From contig NZ_SJPV01000018.1 in the NCBI RefSeq assembly GCF_007860135.1, positions 62,001 to 126,000 on the forward strand: a stretch of DNA of 64,000 nucleotides, read 5' to 3'. A program made the translations under genes and the position numbers. A model generated the notes under the pieces. The model searched no databases. It saw nothing but the letters and a program-made list of their open reading frames with translations, and had not been told where the DNA came from. The DNA is from Novipirellula artificiosorum. Its GTDB lineage: Bacteria > Planctomycetota > Planctomycetia > Pirellulales > Pirellulaceae. Positions 63,078-64,000 of the stretch are shown here, one piece after another. How positions within the stretch are numbered: the stretch's first letter is position 1; the number at the start of each line of letters is the position of its first letter.

Positions 63078-64000
63078 TCAGTTGACCACGTTGTCGGTAC
63101 CCAACAAAACATTTAACGTTCGATTGGCGACTCGCGTGATGTACTTGTTGGGCTGGTCTTTCAAGCAGGCTTTCATCTCCGGAATCAACGGTCGGGCCAT
63201 TTCTCCTGCTTCGCCCAAGACAATTGCAGCTCGCAGTCGTCCCCATTCGTGCTCGCTTTGCAGCTCTTGTTGAAGGACTGGCAATGCCAACTCTGGCGAC
63301 TGCAACTTCAACAAGGCACGAGCTGCTGCGATCCGAACGCAGGGGGCTTCGTCTTGAATCGCCGATTCAAGTCTTGGCTTCGCTGACGAGGCGACGTTGG
63401 ATAAATTCCCGATTCCGATTGCTGCCCAATAACGGACCACGGAATCCTCATCGTCGAGAGCGGCGACGAGTTTGGGGAAGTTCTCTGTTCCACCGACCGC
63501 TAGGTTGGCGACGTTACGGATTCGCTCGATTAGTTCAGGATCGGCATTCAGGAGAATGTTGTAGCGGGCGCTGGTCGTCTTCTCGCGACGCTGGATTTCG
63601 GATTCGGGGATCAAGCCAATATCGCGGGTCTCAACCACCCAGTTCAAGTGCACCTCACGCATCCGATCAAGAACTTCCTTATAGGTTTCGTCTGCGGCCA
63701 GGTTGTGGATTTCGTGCGGGTCGGATTGGAGATCATACAGTTCCTCCGCTGGCTTGTTATTCGCCATGAACAGCGCGGCGGGCTCTGGAAGCTCACCCTC
63801 CGCATGAACACGACGCAGCTCTTTCATCGTCGCCCCTTTTTCGGGGGTGTTCATGTATTGGTAATACGGTTTGAACGGCTCGTAGTTTCGAATGTAGCGA
63901 AAACGATTGTCGCGAACGGCGCGAATGATATCGTAACGCTCGTCCATTCGATCTCGTGCGCCGTAGACGTAGTCGCGTGGTTTGGTGAGGTCTTGGCCCA
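63078..64000 (-). CDS. Sulfatase with C-terminal HEAT-like repeats (5' part beyond window)
   Basis: C-terminal 307 residues of a gene whose start is outside the window; the frame is open to the edge (LTKPRDYVYGARDRMDERYD). The first part is a sulfatase C-domain (RAVRDNRFRYIRNYEPFKPY, ELYDLQSDPHEIHNLAADE). From about 63700 downward it carries helical HEAT/armadillo-type repeats (PKLVAALDDEDSVVRYWAAI, KPRLESAIQDEAPCVRIAAA, LPVLQQELQSEHEWGRLRAA), a known planctomycete sulfatase arrangement. The repeats probably mediate protein contact. Whether its active site is intact cannot be judged here. Confidence 0.88.
   Translation of the reverse strand, partial: GQDLTKPRDYVYGARDRMDERYDIIRAVRDNRFRYIRNYEPFKPYYQYMNTPEKGATMKELRRVHAEGELPEPAALFMANNKPAEELYDLQSDPHEIHNLAADETYKEVLDRMREVHLNWVVETRDIGLIPESEIQRREKTTSARYNILLNADPELIERIRNVANLAVGGTENFPKLVAALDDEDSVVRYWAAIGIGNLSNVASSAKPRLESAIQDEAPCVRIAAARALLKLQSPELALPVLQQELQSEHEWGRLRAAIVLGEAGEMARPLIPEMKACLKDQPNKYITRVANRTLNVLLGTDNVVN

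Overview
The window looks like chromosome of a marine-type planctomycete, most likely Pirellulaceae (Rhodopirellula-like). Evidence: many exported sulfatases, several Gfo/Idh/MocA proteins with Tat or lipoprotein leaders, a PQQ-type beta-propeller, and fragments of planctomycete-typical families (DUF1559 pilin-like, DUF1592/DUF1588 cytochrome-associated, FecR/LamG-like). I saw no rRNA, tRNA, CRISPR array, phage module or intact transposase. Family names come from reading motifs and domain patterns by eye; no database search was run.

Layout. 1-3.9 kb: xylan module (CE1-GH10 esterase-xylanase fusion, broken GH43, GH62 arabinofuranosidase). 3.9-10.3 kb: two intact enzymes (M14 peptidase, PIG-L deacetylase) among collapsed gene remnants. 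10.9-17.9 kb: large secreted protein, polytopic acyltransferase-like protein, exported flavodoxin-fold reductase and a Tat FAD oxidoreductase. 18-30.5 kb: three sulfatases, a MocA-type oxidoreductase and a second M14 peptidase, separated by broken polysaccharide genes. 31-36.5 kb: the tightest intact operon, DegT-type PLP enzyme, MocA-like lipoprotein, triple-RidA protein and ceramidase-like hydrolase, all apparently exported. 37.4-45.9 kb: housekeeping-like genes (YcaQ glycosylase, SWIM/SNF2 helicase, phosphoglucomutase, phospholipase D family). 46.3-52.3 kb: DUF1593 hydrolase with a uronidase-like glycosidase, then prolyl oligopeptidase. 53-53.4 kb: cold-shock protein, Lys-rich miniprotein and a clear terminator. 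55.5-64 kb: PQQ propeller, EF-hand/SGNH-like protein, alginate lyase, cytosolic MocA-type protein and two sulfatases, one cut by the window edge.

The gene set is built for taking apart complex, probably sulfated and uronic-acid-containing polysaccharides outside the cytoplasm: xylanase/esterase/arabinofuranosidase, alginate lyase, sulfatases, uronidase-like and DUF1593 hydrolases.

Two features stand out. First, about fifteen genes are reduced to remnants, often keeping the N-terminal signal peptide and the C-terminal end while losing the middle, and some keep ancestral gene order as collapsed operons. Second, several families of short palindromic repeats are scattered in the gaps (copies at 8.0, 57.0, 59.6, 59.9, 37.2, 46.0, 23.6 and 52.4 kb). 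The most interesting intact system is the exported PLP-enzyme/MocA/RidA/ceramidase-like operon at 31-36.5 kb.
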